Positions 7,801 to 15,557 of a DNA stretch of 64,000 nucleotides are shown here, one piece after another; the stretch's first letter is position 1; each line of letters begins with the position of its first letter. Location: assembly GCA_963814315.1 (NCBI GenBank), contig CAWFCG010000003.1, positions 248,001-312,000 on the forward strand, in the 5' to 3' direction. Both the position numbers and the translations under genes were made by a program. Under the pieces are notes generated by a model that was given only the letters and a program-made list of their open reading frames with translations, was not told the origin of the DNA and did not search any database. Source of the stretch: JAFMJV01 sp963814315 (GTDB lineage: Bacteria > Chloroflexota > Limnocylindria > Limnocylindrales > CSP1-4).

Positions 7801-10160
7801 TGTAGGCGCACGAACTCATCCACCGACGCGCGATCGTGCAGCAGGTTATGCATGGCGTAGGTGTTCATGTAGCTGCCGGCGAAGACACCGATGCGGTGGT
7901 CCGTCTTGCCCGGGGCGTAGCCGCCGTGCTCAAGCGCTTGCCATGCTGCCTCGAACCAGATTCGATGCTGCGGATCGAGCGTGCGCGCCTCGCCCGGCTG
8001 GATGCCGAAGAAGTCGGCATCGAACAGTTCCACGTCGTCGAGCGTGCCCACGACCGGCACAAAGTCGGGATCGCCGGCCTTCTCTTCGTAGCCCGGCTCC
8101 CACCTCTGCAGCTCCTCGTCGGTCAGGCGTCGCAAACCCTCTACGCCGTGCACGAGGTTGTCCCAGAAGCGGTCGATATCCGAGGCGCCAGGGAAGCGCC
8201 CGGCCATACCGATGATGGCGACATCCGTGCCCGTCGTTCGTGGTCGCTGCGATTGACCGAAAGCCGGTGTCGCGTCCTCGTGCGGACCCGGCGCAGGCTC
8301 GCGCAGCGCTTCGATGAGTGTTGCGAGCTGGTGGATCGTCCGGTGCTCGAAGAGGAGGGGAGCGGCCAGCGCGATGCCGAACGACTCGTGCAGCTGCGCC
8401 CGGAGCAAGACGACGAGCAGCGAATCGCCGCCAAGGTCAAAGAAGCTGTCGTTCACGCTGATCCGGTCGATGAAGAGCAACTCCTGCCAGATGGCCACCA
8501 GCTGACGCTCAACGTCCGTACGAGGCGGGGCATACGGAGTGTCAGTAGCGGGACGCTCCCCGACCGGGTCGGGGAGCGCGGACCGATCGACCTTGCCGTT
8601 GGGCGTGAGCGGGAAGTGATCGACGAAGATGATGCGTGTCGGGACCATAGTTCCCGGCAATCTCGCGGCCAGTGCGCCGCGTATCACGGTCGCCGTGGCA
8701 CTCGCACCGGGCGCGAGAGTGACGTACGCCACAAGCCGCCGGTCGTGTCCGATCACAGGGGCGGTCACCACCGCTTCGGTGACCTCGTCGAGCGACCGGG
8801 CGGCTGCCTCGACGTCGCCCAGCTCGATACGTACACCACGGACTTTCACTTGATGATCGACGCGACCGACAAACTCGAGTACGCCGTCCGGCAGCCAGCG
8901 TCCGAGGTCGCCGCTCCGGTACATGCGCGCCGCCGGGTCATCGACGAAGGGGTTGGGAAGGAAGCGCTCCACCGTCAGTTCGGGCCGGCCGAGATAGCCC
9001 AGTGCCAGTCCCACGCCGCCGAGGTAGATCTCACCGGGCTCGCCGATCGGCACTGGCCGCCGGTCCCTATCGAGGACGTAGACGTGCATGTTGTGGATCG
9101 GGCGTCCGATCGGGAACGAGTCGCTCTGGTTCCCCCAACGCTGGTCGTACCACGTGGCGTCGCCCGACCCTTCCGACATACCGTAGAGGTTGAGCAGTAC
9201 GGTGTCGGGCAGGTTGGTACTGAACTCGTTGGCCAGCTCCACGGTCAGGCGTTCCCCGCTCAACGTGCAGAAGCGAAGGTTGGACAGCTTGGCGCCCATG
9301 TCGGGAATGGCTTGCAGCAAGGTGCTCATGAGGGAAGGGACGGTGACGAGGCGTTCGATCCTGTGCTCCGCGAGGATGTCGATGAAGCGGCCACCGTCCT
9401 TCACCACCTCATCGGGGACCACGACGAGCGCATGCCCCTTAAGCAGGGGCGCCCAGGTCTCGGAAAGGTGGTCGACGAAGTTGAGGCTGGTCTTCTGGCA
9501 GCAGACCTCGCCCTCGGCGAAGGGATATGACTCCCACGCCCAGTTGAAGCGGTTGATCGCGCCCCGATGGGTGCCCAGCACCCCATTGGGTCGTCCGGTC
9601 GAGCCCGATGTGAACGTGACGTACAGCGGATCGTCCGGCTTCGTCTGTATGGGTGGAGAGTCTGACGGGTGGGCATTCGCATCGAACCGCAGGATGTCGA
9701 TCATCTCGGCTTGCGTGGCCGGGAAGTCATCGACGTCCGAGCTGGTCAGGATGATGCCAACGTCGGCGTCACTGACCATCAACGAGAGGCGGTCATCTGG
9801 GTAAGACGGGTCGAGCGGTAGGTAGGCGCCACCCGCCTTGATGATCGCGAGTAAGCCCACGATGGCCCCGGGGGAGCGATACATGGCCACACCGACCGGG
9901 GTCCCGGGGCCAACACCCTTCCCGATGAGCATGTGGGCAAGACCATTCGCCCGCCGCTGCAGGTCCGCGAAGGTCAGCCTCTCGTCGCCGTAGATAAGGG
10001 CCGTCCGATCGGGCGTCGCATCGGCCTGCAGGTCGAATAGCTCATGGACCGTCGCCCGATCTGGATAGGGATGCGCTGTGTCGTTCCAGCGGGCCAGGCG
10101 CGCAACGTCCTCGTCCGAGAGTGGCTGGCCGGGCGATGGGGTGGGCACTGCCGGATTCAT
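1806..10160 (-). CDS. Hybrid NRPS-PKS, A-T-KS-AT-T-E*-T-C (2784 aa)
   Basis: A multidomain megasynthase. Order and landmarks: adenylation domain about 25-520 (TFTSGSTGRPNG, LTPNGKVDR); carrier with Ser580 (LGGDSLL); ketosynthase about 650-1075 with Cys824 (TACSTS) and both His (EAHGT, SNIGH); acyltransferase about 1170-1470 with Ser1269 (GHSVGEY) and HAFH at 1365-1368, which indicates malonyl-CoA; carrier with Ser1608; a heptad stretch at about 1698-1720; an epimerization-like domain with HHFVMDQLSW at 1883; carrier with Ser2266; a condensation domain with HHLVGDGWS at 2465; then the end, with no thioesterase. The A-domain pocket reads about VDSVTSLGDK, with Asp shifted from 235 to 236 as in beta-alanine codes; substrate is therefore uncertain. 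The E-like domain has MGHGRD where epimerases have EGHGRE. The start ATG overlaps (ATGA) the stop of a decayed sugar-transferase gene. Ending on a C domain means a partner A-T protein is needed. Confidence 0.93.
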   Translation of the reverse strand: MNPAVPTPSPGQPLSDEDVARLARWNDTAHPYPDRATVHELFDLQADATPDRTALIYGDERLTFADLQRRANGLAHMLIGKGVGPGTPVGVAMYRSPGAIVGLLAIIKAGGAYLPLDPSYPDDRLSLMVSDADVGIILTSSDVDDFPATQAEMIDILRFDANAHPSDSPPIQTKPDDPLYVTFTSGSTGRPNGVLGTHRGAINRFNWAWESYPFAEGEVCCQKTSLNFVDHLSETWAPLLKGHALVVVPDEVVKDGGRFIDILAEHRIERLVTVPSLMSTLLQAIPDMGAKLSNLRFCTLSGERLTVELANEFSTNLPDTVLLNLYGMSEGSGDATWYDQRWGNQSDSFPIGRPIHNMHVYVLDRDRRPVPIGEPGEIYLGGVGLALGYLGRPELTVERFLPNPFVDDPAARMYRSGDLGRWLPDGVLEFVGRVDHQVKVRGVRIELGDVEAAARSLDEVTEAVVTAPVIGHDRRLVAYVTLAPGASATATVIRGALAARLPGTMVPTRIIFVDHFPLTPNGKVDRSALPDPVGERPATDTPYAPPRTDVERQLVAIWQELLFIDRISVNDSFFDLGGDSLLVVLLRAQLHESFGIALAAPLLFEHRTIHQLATLIEALREPAPGPHEDATPAFGQSQRPRTTGTDVAIIGMAGRFPGASDIDRFWDNLVHGVEGLRRLTDEELQRWEPGYEEKAGDPDFVPVVGTLDDVELFDADFFGIQPGEARTLDPQHRIWFEAAWQALEHGGYAPGKTDHRIGVFAGSYMNTYAMHNLLHDRASVDEFVRLHGPASLLQSLNNEPDYLPTRTSHLLDLRGPSVNVQTACSTSLVAVALACRAIASGDCEMALAGGVTVLLPQAQGYYYQSGGIRSVDGHCRPFDAAGTGTIFTSGVGAVLLKGLADALADGDHILAVVKGAAMNNDGSHKASYMAPSVDGQSEVITDAQRRADVDPGTIGYVEAHGTATPLGDPIEVAALSRAFGRDGGVTERKVALGSVKSNIGHTDAAAGVAGLIKVVLALTHEAIPPTLHYETPNPEIDFDSSPFYVPTELVPWPASDAPRRAGISSFGVGGTNAHVVLEEAPVLPELASTRPRHLLSLSARSEMALATMRQALADHLETQRPSLADVAYTLTVGRADFSYRTSIVAAGIDGAVEALRDGGGAVARLEVDAPDVVMMFPGQGTQFVGMGRELYEHEPTYRAALDQCASILEPRLGLDLRSVLYPADEADPVVAEQLTRTGLAQPAIFAVSYATAQLWLSWGVRPATLVGHSVGEYVAAAVAGVFSLEDALTIIASRATLMQDLPGGSMRAVRLSPDELATYLGDGVSLAAVNTPMSTVVSGPDDAIRRFEARMQEAGLETIELHTSHAFHSEMMEPILDRFREVIAGVARRAPGIPIVSTVTGVSLTDAEATDPDYWAGQVRRPVRFSDAVLTLHREPSRVYLEVGPGTTLSAAVRQHPNGTNGDARIAVIDSLGHPSKHLPALQPVLDGLGKLWQAGVPVDRVAAFGNERRRRVPLPTYPFERKRHWMDPPPLAVPNRSTTPTQAEPAVPGVAVTTIPASTPPGAPTQERTSRPGRIADRMATIIADLGGLDADVIDRTADFADLGLDSLFLTQANSRIRKEFGVRIPLRSLLNEASTIDALAAHIDAELAPDALPAPVEPSVGREDRSTQPLPIEIDGTRPALVTVADDDHGGATQDEWLVREQLRLMDMQLRLMDKQLDTRRTHISATPGTVGDFATPNAAASLRTERRPVELPVLPNVARYMTERETPHPERWNLDALVTPTRHLDPDVTRRVVGQLVERHDAFRLRYSFTGDVLSASIAVTADPPYGTSDFSKLSPSARTGAVERRAGEIQASLALDRRLVHFELFNLGEQGQRLLVVAHHFVMDQLSWPPFWADFEILYESLERGVAIALPPVTTTFEDWALALQQYADSGSIRAGLPTWRDLPWDHVRPVPLDHIGGANTNESAEEILLVLTSEETEDLLRRTPTIARKVDLMLTALARAIAKWSDTDAVLIDMMGHGRDDGIVDGVDPLETVGFFVSYTPLLLRLPVGGSERVPLTEQIEPLIRRGLDFDLLRYMARDSSIQREFRAWPRAEILFNHHGQRDEPVEVPRSNLFVAALESIGDTHSPEGIRYYPVAVSSEVHYGQLRFNFVYSANLHDRSTIAALVDDFRGELSELVALAVGVAEASVGPIAAGSAARLSDAPASEAVLPAQPTVGLSQQNGAGHEAHIADELTMMVCSLSGLDASTLGRTASFADLGLDSLFLTQLGSQIRKQLGVRVTLGEMLEETPTIEALAKRIEASQGGAKPTALAVVVSDNELSHPSTPPVNVPLTHEQRDIWVASQLSDEGSAAFNLATLLGLRGELDVTALHEALRQLRRRHEALRTTFDLDGEYQVIGPDAEIELPVLDVSNDPEPARSERVSAFFDADMSTPYDLVAGPLFRPALIRYAPDDHVLVLSMHHLVGDGWSFDVMRRELGVIYGAMLRGKPAALDEPTQYREYAAWRIEQSNASRAYWRRHYDQPPVRLELPTDKARPAVRDYEYGHVRTVIGDELLASLKGISAAQGVTLFNVLLTGWETLLHRLSGQPDFAHVVFVSGQPGMGVQSLVGFCTNTLPMRALIEPTERISERLKRSKRDTMDALDNRYFSVEQLATEFRLKRDPSRPSLVSTGVTMESALSGIDFGDLDATGWDHGRRSFGPFDLELYLMESTERLTVDLEYAASLFGADTIELWLGHFVHLLYQIAADASAQVSDLRLPVDVGTLDPRRSAGPQPMSTPST

Positions 10161-10490
10161 CGGCGCGCGCCTCCATTGACATCAGCGGGCTCACTGTCCA
10201 GGAATTCGGGCAGCTCCGTGTCCTCGGCATTTCGTACGCCGTCGCGCGTCAGGGAGAATCCGAAGGGCATTCATGTGGATGGCCATTTCCATACGCATGT
10301 CCTGCTGCTCGACGTAGCCCAGATCGAGAACCAATCTGTATCCCAGGTCATCGCATGGCGTCCGCTCAGCTGGCGCCAGCCGGCGATACCGGGCCAGACG
10401 CTGTGGCGTCGCGCCTGCTCCAGCCTAGGGTCGACCGCGACCCCCCAAGCACCCACGTCACCCACGTTGCGAGATCCTCGCCAAGGCTGA
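10157..10490 (-). pseudogene. Decayed bacterial sugar transferase (PglC/WcaJ-type) fragment
   Basis: Reading the minus strand, pieces of the C-terminal half of a phosphoglycosyl transferase appear in three frames. First LEQARRHSVWPGIAG and RQLSGRHAMTWD, matching EQMRRHDVRPGVTG and QVGGRNALTWEQ in the intact gene at 31838-32482. Then LDLGYVEQQDMRME, matching LDVQYVEDHDLRMD. Finally LTRDGVRNAEDTELPEFLD, matching VSREGVRHSDEDDMPEFMG. At least two frameshifts separate them, so no functional product is possible. Its TGA overlaps the ATG of the NRPS-PKS gene (ATGA), the same coupling seen elsewhere in this window. The N-terminal membrane part is not recognisable. Confidence 0.75.
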
Positions 10491-10902
10491 CAGCGGGCAG
10501 ATGGGAGGCTAGCTGTAGCGAGCATCGTCGATCCTTGGCTGGCTCGTCGGTTGGGACCGCCGAGCGCGATGTGCACTTGGGCCGCAGGGGCTAGGTGCTT
10601 CCGGCCCGCCCATCATCACGCATATCGTGCGGTAGTTGTGCCCTCGACCACACCAAAGCGGTGCCTTCTGTCCACGACCAACAGCCTCCACTCCGCGTTC
10701 AGCGGTCGGGTACCCAGAAGCGCAAGCGGGACCAACACTACGGGGTGCGACCGAATGCCGCGGTGAGGCCGTCGTGAAGCGCGGGGTAAGTGCCCCCTGC
10801 TATCGTGCGGCACATCCACCGCCGAGGACTCCGCCGACATCGATACCCGCCGATGTGTAGCGCGTCGGTGCCGATCATGAGCACCGGCAAGGAGGTCTTC
10901 TG
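10491..10902. other. Intergenic region upstream of ssb
   Basis: About 410 bases between the decayed sugar transferase (minus) and ssb (plus). It should contain divergent promoters, but I see no convincing consensus boxes. The last bases (AAGGAGG at about 10890) are the ssb ribosome binding site. Confidence 0.4.
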
Positions 10903-11364
10903 ATGAACCGAGTCCTGTTGACCGGACGTCTCACGCGTGATCCGGAGCTGCGTTCTTTGCCCAGCGGCAAGACGGTCACCAACTTCAGCCTGGCCACCAA
11001 CGAGTATCGCGGTGGCGAGGAGCGCACCGAGTACCACGCCATCGTGACCTGGGAGCGACTGGCTGATATCTGTGGCCAGTACCTGGGCAAGGGCCAGCTG
11101 GTCTCGCTCGAAGGGCGACTGCAGACGCGTCACTGGGAGGACGATCACAAGAGCAAGCACTACCGCACAGAGATCGTGGCCAACAGCGTGGAGATGCTGT
11201 CAGGTCGCCGCAAGAAAGACTACGCCGCTGAAACCGCGGCCCAGGCGCTCGAGACGCAGGCTGAGGTCATGGGCATCGATCCGGCTGAGACCAGTGACTT
11301 CGAGGCAGCTGTGGCCGAGGCGGCGGACGCCGACGCCCAGGAAGCTGAGGCTGTAGCGGCCTGA
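10903..11364 (+). CDS. ssb: Single-stranded DNA-binding protein
   Basis: A 153-residue SSB that binds single-stranded DNA as an OB-fold oligomer during replication, repair and recombination. It opens MNRVLLTGRLTRDPELR, then PSGKTVTNFSLATNEY, ERTEYHAIVTWERLADICGQYL, GKGQLVSLEGRLQTR and a TEIVANSVEML strand, the standard OB core (about residues 1-105). The tail is acidic and alanine-rich (EAAVAEAADADAQEAEAVAA) and lacks the DDIPF-type C-terminal tip that binds partner proteins in E. coli SSB. Start ATG has an AAGGAGG ribosome binding site. The gene is monocistronic, with a strong hairpin right after it. Confidence 0.96.
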   Translation: MNRVLLTGRLTRDPELRSLPSGKTVTNFSLATNEYRGGEERTEYHAIVTWERLADICGQYLGKGQLVSLEGRLQTRHWEDDHKSKHYRTEIVANSVEMLSGRRKKDYAAETAAQALETQAEVMGIDPAETSDFEAAVAEAADADAQEAEAVAA

Positions 11365-11384
11365 CGACGAACACTCCCCCTTTC

Positions 11385-11424
11385 GAGCGACCGGTGCCGT
11401 GCTCCCCTCCGGCACCGGTCGCTC
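11385..11424 (+). terminator. Strong 15-bp hairpin after ssb
   Basis: GAGCGACCGGTGCCG (11385-11399) is perfectly complementary to CGGCACCGGTCGCTC (11410-11424) around a 10-nt loop, 20 bases after the ssb stop. No U-tract follows, as is common in GC-rich genomes. Confidence 0.75.
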
Positions 11425-11547
11425 GCCCTGCGTCTGGCTTGCTCGCGAGTATCCTTGACCCACACGGCGAGGTCGCCATCACAGCGCATCGAGCGGAATC
11501 CCGGTTCCGTCGAGCAGGATCACATCCGGGTCCGCGAAGGAGGGGTC

Positions 11548-11847
11548 ATGTTCCGTTTCATCCTAGGTCTGGTCAGCGGGGTCGCCATCGGTGTGGCCGC
11601 CGCGACCATCAGCGCGGGCGACTCTGGTCGCGACATCCGGGTCGAGTTCGAGCGCATCCGGTCGGACATCGAGAAGCGTGACTTCGAGGCCTTGGGTTCC
11701 CACCTTGAGACACGCTTCAAGGAACTCCAAGCCAACCTGGAAGAACGCTTCTCGGAGGTCCAGAAGGCCGCCGACGAGATCGTCGAAGAAGCCGAACAAG
11801 CCGACGCCGCAGCAGCCGAGGCGGTCGAGGGCGACGCCACGGTCTAG
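11548..11847 (+). CDS. YtxH-like membrane-anchored coiled-coil protein
   Basis: A 99-residue protein. An N-terminal hydrophobic segment with small residues (FILGLVSGVAIGVAAATI, about 3-20) should anchor it in the membrane. It is followed by a long charged helix with heptad-like spacing (about 30-85: FERIRSDIEKRDFEALG, LQANLEERFSEVQKAADEI) and an acidic Ala-rich tail. This GxxxGxxxG-anchor plus helix plan is that of YtxH-like and other small envelope proteins; function is unknown. I start at the ATG at 11548 because GAAGGAGGGG lies just upstream. It stands alone between ssb and a minus-strand methyltransferase. Confidence 0.7.
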   Translation: MFRFILGLVSGVAIGVAAATISAGDSGRDIRVEFERIRSDIEKRDFEALGSHLETRFKELQANLEERFSEVQKAADEIVEEAEQADAAAAEAVEGDATV

Positions 11848-12021
11848 TCACCGCGGCCTGGTCTTCGGTCGAGCGCTGGCCGTCAGCGGAGGCTGGATCC
11901 GCGCCTGAAGCCGGGCGATCGACGGCTCGCCCGGACCGGCTGGATCCGCCCGGTCATGTCCGCAGCCGTGGGGCGAGCCTGGCCCGGAGTGGCCGAGTCG
12001 CCGACGTCGAGCGTCGCTCCC

Positions 12022-12681
12022 TCAGCGCGGGTCTCCTGGCTGCGGTGCCTGTTGGGGTTCGACCCGAACGAACTGCCGCAGCCGCCTGATCCTCCGGACT
12101 TCCCGAAACCCGTGCGTGGCGAGGACGTCAGCGTCCTCCAATTCCAGATAGAGGATGCGCATGCGGCGCGGACTCGCGACGAGCGACGCGTCCACCTGCG
12201 CCATGACTCGCTCCAGGACGGGTCGGGGAAAGGAGTTGTAGAGGTAGCAGACGTTGACATCGTCCGGAACCTGATACTCCGCAGCGTCGCCAACGACTAG
12301 GTCCATGCGTCCGGCCCTGAAGCGATGTTTGCCCGGGTCCAGGTTGCGGCGGGCGACCGTGACCAGGTCCTTGCAAAGGTCGATCCCGATGACACGGCCG
12401 AACCGGAAATGGGCGGCCACGAAGAGCACCTGCCCCTTGCCACAGCCGAGGTCGAGGAACACGTCGCCGGCGCCGATGTCGAGCGCACGCATCATGCGCG
12501 CCAGGCTGATGAGGTTGACGCAGTTGGAGGGCATGTAGGGTCGCCCGCAGTCTGGCTCGAACCCGAGCTCGGAGACATCGATGAAGCCCGCCGTCTCGAT
12601 ATGGAATACGCGATCGAACGCGGCGTTCCCGAGACGTTGCACACGAGAGACGACGGTCGTCCATTTCGGCAGTACGTCCAT
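12022..12681 (-). CDS. Class I SAM-dependent methyltransferase
   Basis: A 219-residue predicted methyltransferase. The SAM motif I is clear (DVFLDLGCGKGQVLFVAAHF), followed by the acidic residue at the end of strand 2 (VIGIDLCKDLV) and a motif with VVGDAAEY. The N-terminal part contains RPYMPSNCVNL, a feature of a small group of methyltransferases that act after a P-S-N loop; the substrate cannot be inferred. The ATG at 12681 is preceded by GGGAGGGG and is preferred over upstream starts. It is divergent from purA-purB across a 275-base gap. Confidence 0.8.
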   Translation of the reverse strand: MDVLPKWTTVVSRVQRLGNAAFDRVFHIETAGFIDVSELGFEPDCGRPYMPSNCVNLISLARMMRALDIGAGDVFLDLGCGKGQVLFVAAHFRFGRVIGIDLCKDLVTVARRNLDPGKHRFRAGRMDLVVGDAAEYQVPDDVNVCYLYNSFPRPVLERVMAQVDASLVASPRRMRILYLELEDADVLATHGFREVRRIRRLRQFVRVEPQQAPQPGDPR

Positions 12682-12956
12682 GTCCCCTCCCAAGTCTGGT
12701 GGCCACTGGCTCCGTAGGCGTTGCACGCCGATACCGCGGTCGTCCACCTCCCAAGAGCATAGTCACGGCCCTGGCCTACGTGGCCGCCATTCCGTCGGCC
12801 CGGTCGTGCCCGGCGGCGACCGCTATCATCGGGTCGTCAACGCGCCGCGGGCCGCCGATCGTCACAGGGGAGTGGAGCCATCAGCAGCATCGACACGGTC
12901 GTCGCGAAGGCACGACCGTCGACCCCGGACGCCATCGCCACAGCGTCGGCCCACTG

Positions 12957-15557
12957 ATGCCGGCCAGCGTGATCGTCGGCCTGCAGTGGGGCGACGAGGG
13001 CAAAGGCAAGGCCGTCGACCTGCTGTCGAAGTCGGTGGACATGGTCGTGCGCTACCAGGGTGGTGACAACGCCGGGCACACCGTGGTCATCGGTGACGAA
13101 GTCTTCAAGCTGCATCTCGTGCCGTCGGGCGTGCTTCACGACCACATCACGCCGGTCATCGGCAACGGCGTGGTGGTCAATCCGCGGACGCTCATCAGCG
13201 AGATGGACATGCTCGCCGCGCGCGGCGTCGATCCTCGTCGCATCCGCGTGAGCCGAGCCGCACACGTGATCATGCCCTATCACATCGCGCTCGACGGCGC
13301 GGCTGAGGCGCGGCTGTCGGGATCGGAGATCGGCACCACCCGGCGCGGCATCGGCCCGGCCTACGCCGACCGCGCCTGGCGTGCCGGTGTGCGCATGGAG
13401 GACCTGCTCGACCCCAAGGCACTGCACGACCGACTAGCACGTGTCCTGCCGGAGCGCAACGCCATCCTCCACGAGTCCTACGGGCAGCCCGGCTTCGATC
13501 TCGACGACCTGCTGGCCGAAGGTGCGGCTTGGGGGGAGCGACTGCGCCCACACATCGTGGACACCACCAACCTCGTGCAGGATGCCCTCGCCGAGGGCAA
13601 GTTCGTCATCCTCGAGGGCGCGCAGGGGACACTGCTCGACCTCGATCATGGGACGTACCCCTTCGTCACCTCGAGCAACCCCGTCGCCGGCGGTGCTTGC
13701 ACCGGCGGTGGTGTCGGCCCCCTCCAGATCGACCACGTCTTGGGCATCCTCAAGGCCTACTCGACGCGCGTCGGCTCCGGGCCATTCCCTACCGAGCTCG
13801 ACGACGAGGCCGGCCGCTACCTGCTGGAGAAGGGCCATGAGTTCGGCACCACGACCGGCCGGCAGCGTCGCTGTGGCTGGCTCGATGCGGTGCCGCTGCG
13901 CTATTCGGTCGCGGTCAACAGCGTCAGCGACCTGATGGTCAACAAGCTCGACATCCTCAGCGGCATGGACGAGCTGCGTATCGCCACCGGCTATCGTGTC
14001 CGTGGCGAGGAGGCCCGTTGGCCACTCCCGCTCATCGATCTGCAGAGGGCAGAGCCGGTTTATGAGGTCCTCCCTGGATGGGAGGAGGACATCTCCGGCG
14101 CGCGGCGCATGGAGGATCTGCCCGCCAATGCGGCCGCCTTCATCGACGCCATCGAGGCCGCCGCAGGCGCACCGGTCGCCATCGTCAGCGTCGGACCTGA
14201 GCGGACCCAGACGATCGACCCGGCAGCCCTTCCACCAGAGGCCGCGGGTCGACGCATGATCGGGCGCTACACCCTGCCCGAGATGGCGGAGTTGTGGTCG
14301 GACCGCTGCCGCTTCGAGCACATGCTCCGCGTGGAGCTGGCCGTGTCGGGGGCCCTGGCCGAGCGCGGTGACGTCCCGGCTGAGGCCGTGGCGGCCATCG
14401 AGGCTCGCGCCCGCGTGGATATCGACCGCATCAACGAGCTGGAGCGCAGCACTGACCATGACGTGGTGGCCTTCGTCACGCAAGTGGCAGAGTCGGTGGG
14501 GGAGGAGGGCCGCTACCTCCACTACGGCCTGACCAGCAGCGACGTGGTCGACACCGGCTTGGCGCTGCAGTGCCGCGCCGCGGCGGATGTCATCCTGGAG
14601 TGCCTGGATGCTGTCATCGATGTCGTCGTGGCGCGAGCGCGTGAGCATGCTGGCACCCTCCAGATGGGCCGCACCCACGGCGTCCATGCCGAGCCACTCA
14701 CGTTCGGGCTCAAGCTGGCGTCGTGGGCGTTCGAGCTCGACCGCGCCCGCACCCGGCTGCGGCTGGCCGCTGACGACCTCGCCACGGGCAAGATCTCCGG
14801 GCCCGTGGGCACCTACTCGCAGCTGCCGCCGGCAGTTGAAGCCGCTGCGCTCGGGCGCTTGGGACTCACCCCCGACCCTGCCAGCACCCAGATCGTGCAG
14901 CGGGACCGCCACGCCGCCTTCCTGGCCGCCATCGCCGTCACCGGCGGGTCCATCGAGCGCTTCGCCGTCGAGATCCGCAACCTGCAGCACACGGAGATCG
15001 CGGAGGTGGGTGAGCCCTTCGCGCGCGGCCAGACCGGCTCTTCGGCCATGCCCCACAAGCGCAATCCCATCGTCGCCGAACGGCTCACCGGCATGTCCAG
15101 GCTCTTGCGGGGTTATGCCCTCGCGGGCATGGAAGACCAGGCCCTGTGGCACGAGCGTGACATCAGCCACTCATCGGTCGAGCGCGTTGCGCTGCCCGGG
15201 GCCACCACCCTGCTGCACTACATGCTGGACCGGTTCCGCCGCTTGGTCGAAGGACTCGTGGTGCGGCCTGAGCGGATGGCTGAGAACATCGAACGCGGCC
15301 TTGGCCTGCACGCCTCCTCGCGGTTGCTCACGAGCCTGATCGACGCCGGTCTGACGCGCACCGACGCCTATGCCATCGTCCAGCGCAACGCCCTGCGCGC
15401 TGCCGACGAACGAACGGCGTTGCGCAGCCTGCTGGAGGCTGATCCTGACGTGACCGCGGTCCTTTCGGCCGAACGACTGGACCACTGTTTCGATGATCGG
15501 GCCTGGTTGAAGCATGTCGATGCGGTCATCGCGCGACTGGAGCGTCTGGACCATTGA
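12957..15557 (+). CDS. purA-purB: Fused adenylosuccinate synthetase / adenylosuccinate lyase
   Basis: One continuous frame (866 residues) carries two complete enzymes. Residues 1 to about 422 are adenylosuccinate synthetase (IMP + Asp + GTP): GLQWGDEGKGK P-loop, QGGDNAGHTV, GTTRRGIGPAY, EGAQGTLLDLDHGTYPFVTSS, and the normal C-terminal strand VSVGPERTQTI. After a linker of about 10 residues (PAALPPEAAGRR) comes adenylosuccinate lyase from Met434: MIGRYTLPEMAELW, TSSDVVDTGLALQ, GRTHGVHAEP, and the signature SSAMPHKRNPI. The lyase makes AMP from adenylosuccinate and also splits SAICAR. There is no stop between the halves; an internal ATG at 14256 has only a weak, distant purine stretch upstream. 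Start 12957 gives the conserved PurA N-terminus. A fusion of these consecutive enzymes is unusual. purH follows with a 4-nt overlap. Confidence 0.92.
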   Translation: MPASVIVGLQWGDEGKGKAVDLLSKSVDMVVRYQGGDNAGHTVVIGDEVFKLHLVPSGVLHDHITPVIGNGVVVNPRTLISEMDMLAARGVDPRRIRVSRAAHVIMPYHIALDGAAEARLSGSEIGTTRRGIGPAYADRAWRAGVRMEDLLDPKALHDRLARVLPERNAILHESYGQPGFDLDDLLAEGAAWGERLRPHIVDTTNLVQDALAEGKFVILEGAQGTLLDLDHGTYPFVTSSNPVAGGACTGGGVGPLQIDHVLGILKAYSTRVGSGPFPTELDDEAGRYLLEKGHEFGTTTGRQRRCGWLDAVPLRYSVAVNSVSDLMVNKLDILSGMDELRIATGYRVRGEEARWPLPLIDLQRAEPVYEVLPGWEEDISGARRMEDLPANAAAFIDAIEAAAGAPVAIVSVGPERTQTIDPAALPPEAAGRRMIGRYTLPEMAELWSDRCRFEHMLRVELAVSGALAERGDVPAEAVAAIEARARVDIDRINELERSTDHDVVAFVTQVAESVGEEGRYLHYGLTSSDVVDTGLALQCRAAADVILECLDAVIDVVVARAREHAGTLQMGRTHGVHAEPLTFGLKLASWAFELDRARTRLRLAADDLATGKISGPVGTYSQLPPAVEAAALGRLGLTPDPASTQIVQRDRHAAFLAAIAVTGGSIERFAVEIRNLQHTEIAEVGEPFARGQTGSSAMPHKRNPIVAERLTGMSRLLRGYALAGMEDQALWHERDISHSSVERVALPGATTLLHYMLDRFRRLVEGLVVRPERMAENIERGLGLHASSRLLTSLIDAGLTRTDAYAIVQRNALRAADERTALRSLLEADPDVTAVLSAERLDHCFDDRAWLKHVDAVIARLERLDH

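Noticed and set aside
7836..9530. Plus-strand open frame (564 codons) opposite the NRPS-PKS
   Set aside because: Antisense shadow of the A-T-KS region.
13434..15170. Long minus-strand open frame (578 codons) opposite purA-purB
   Set aside because: It is antisense to well conserved PurA and PurB motifs, has no recognisable domain and no ribosome binding site; GC-rich codon bias keeps such shadow frames open.
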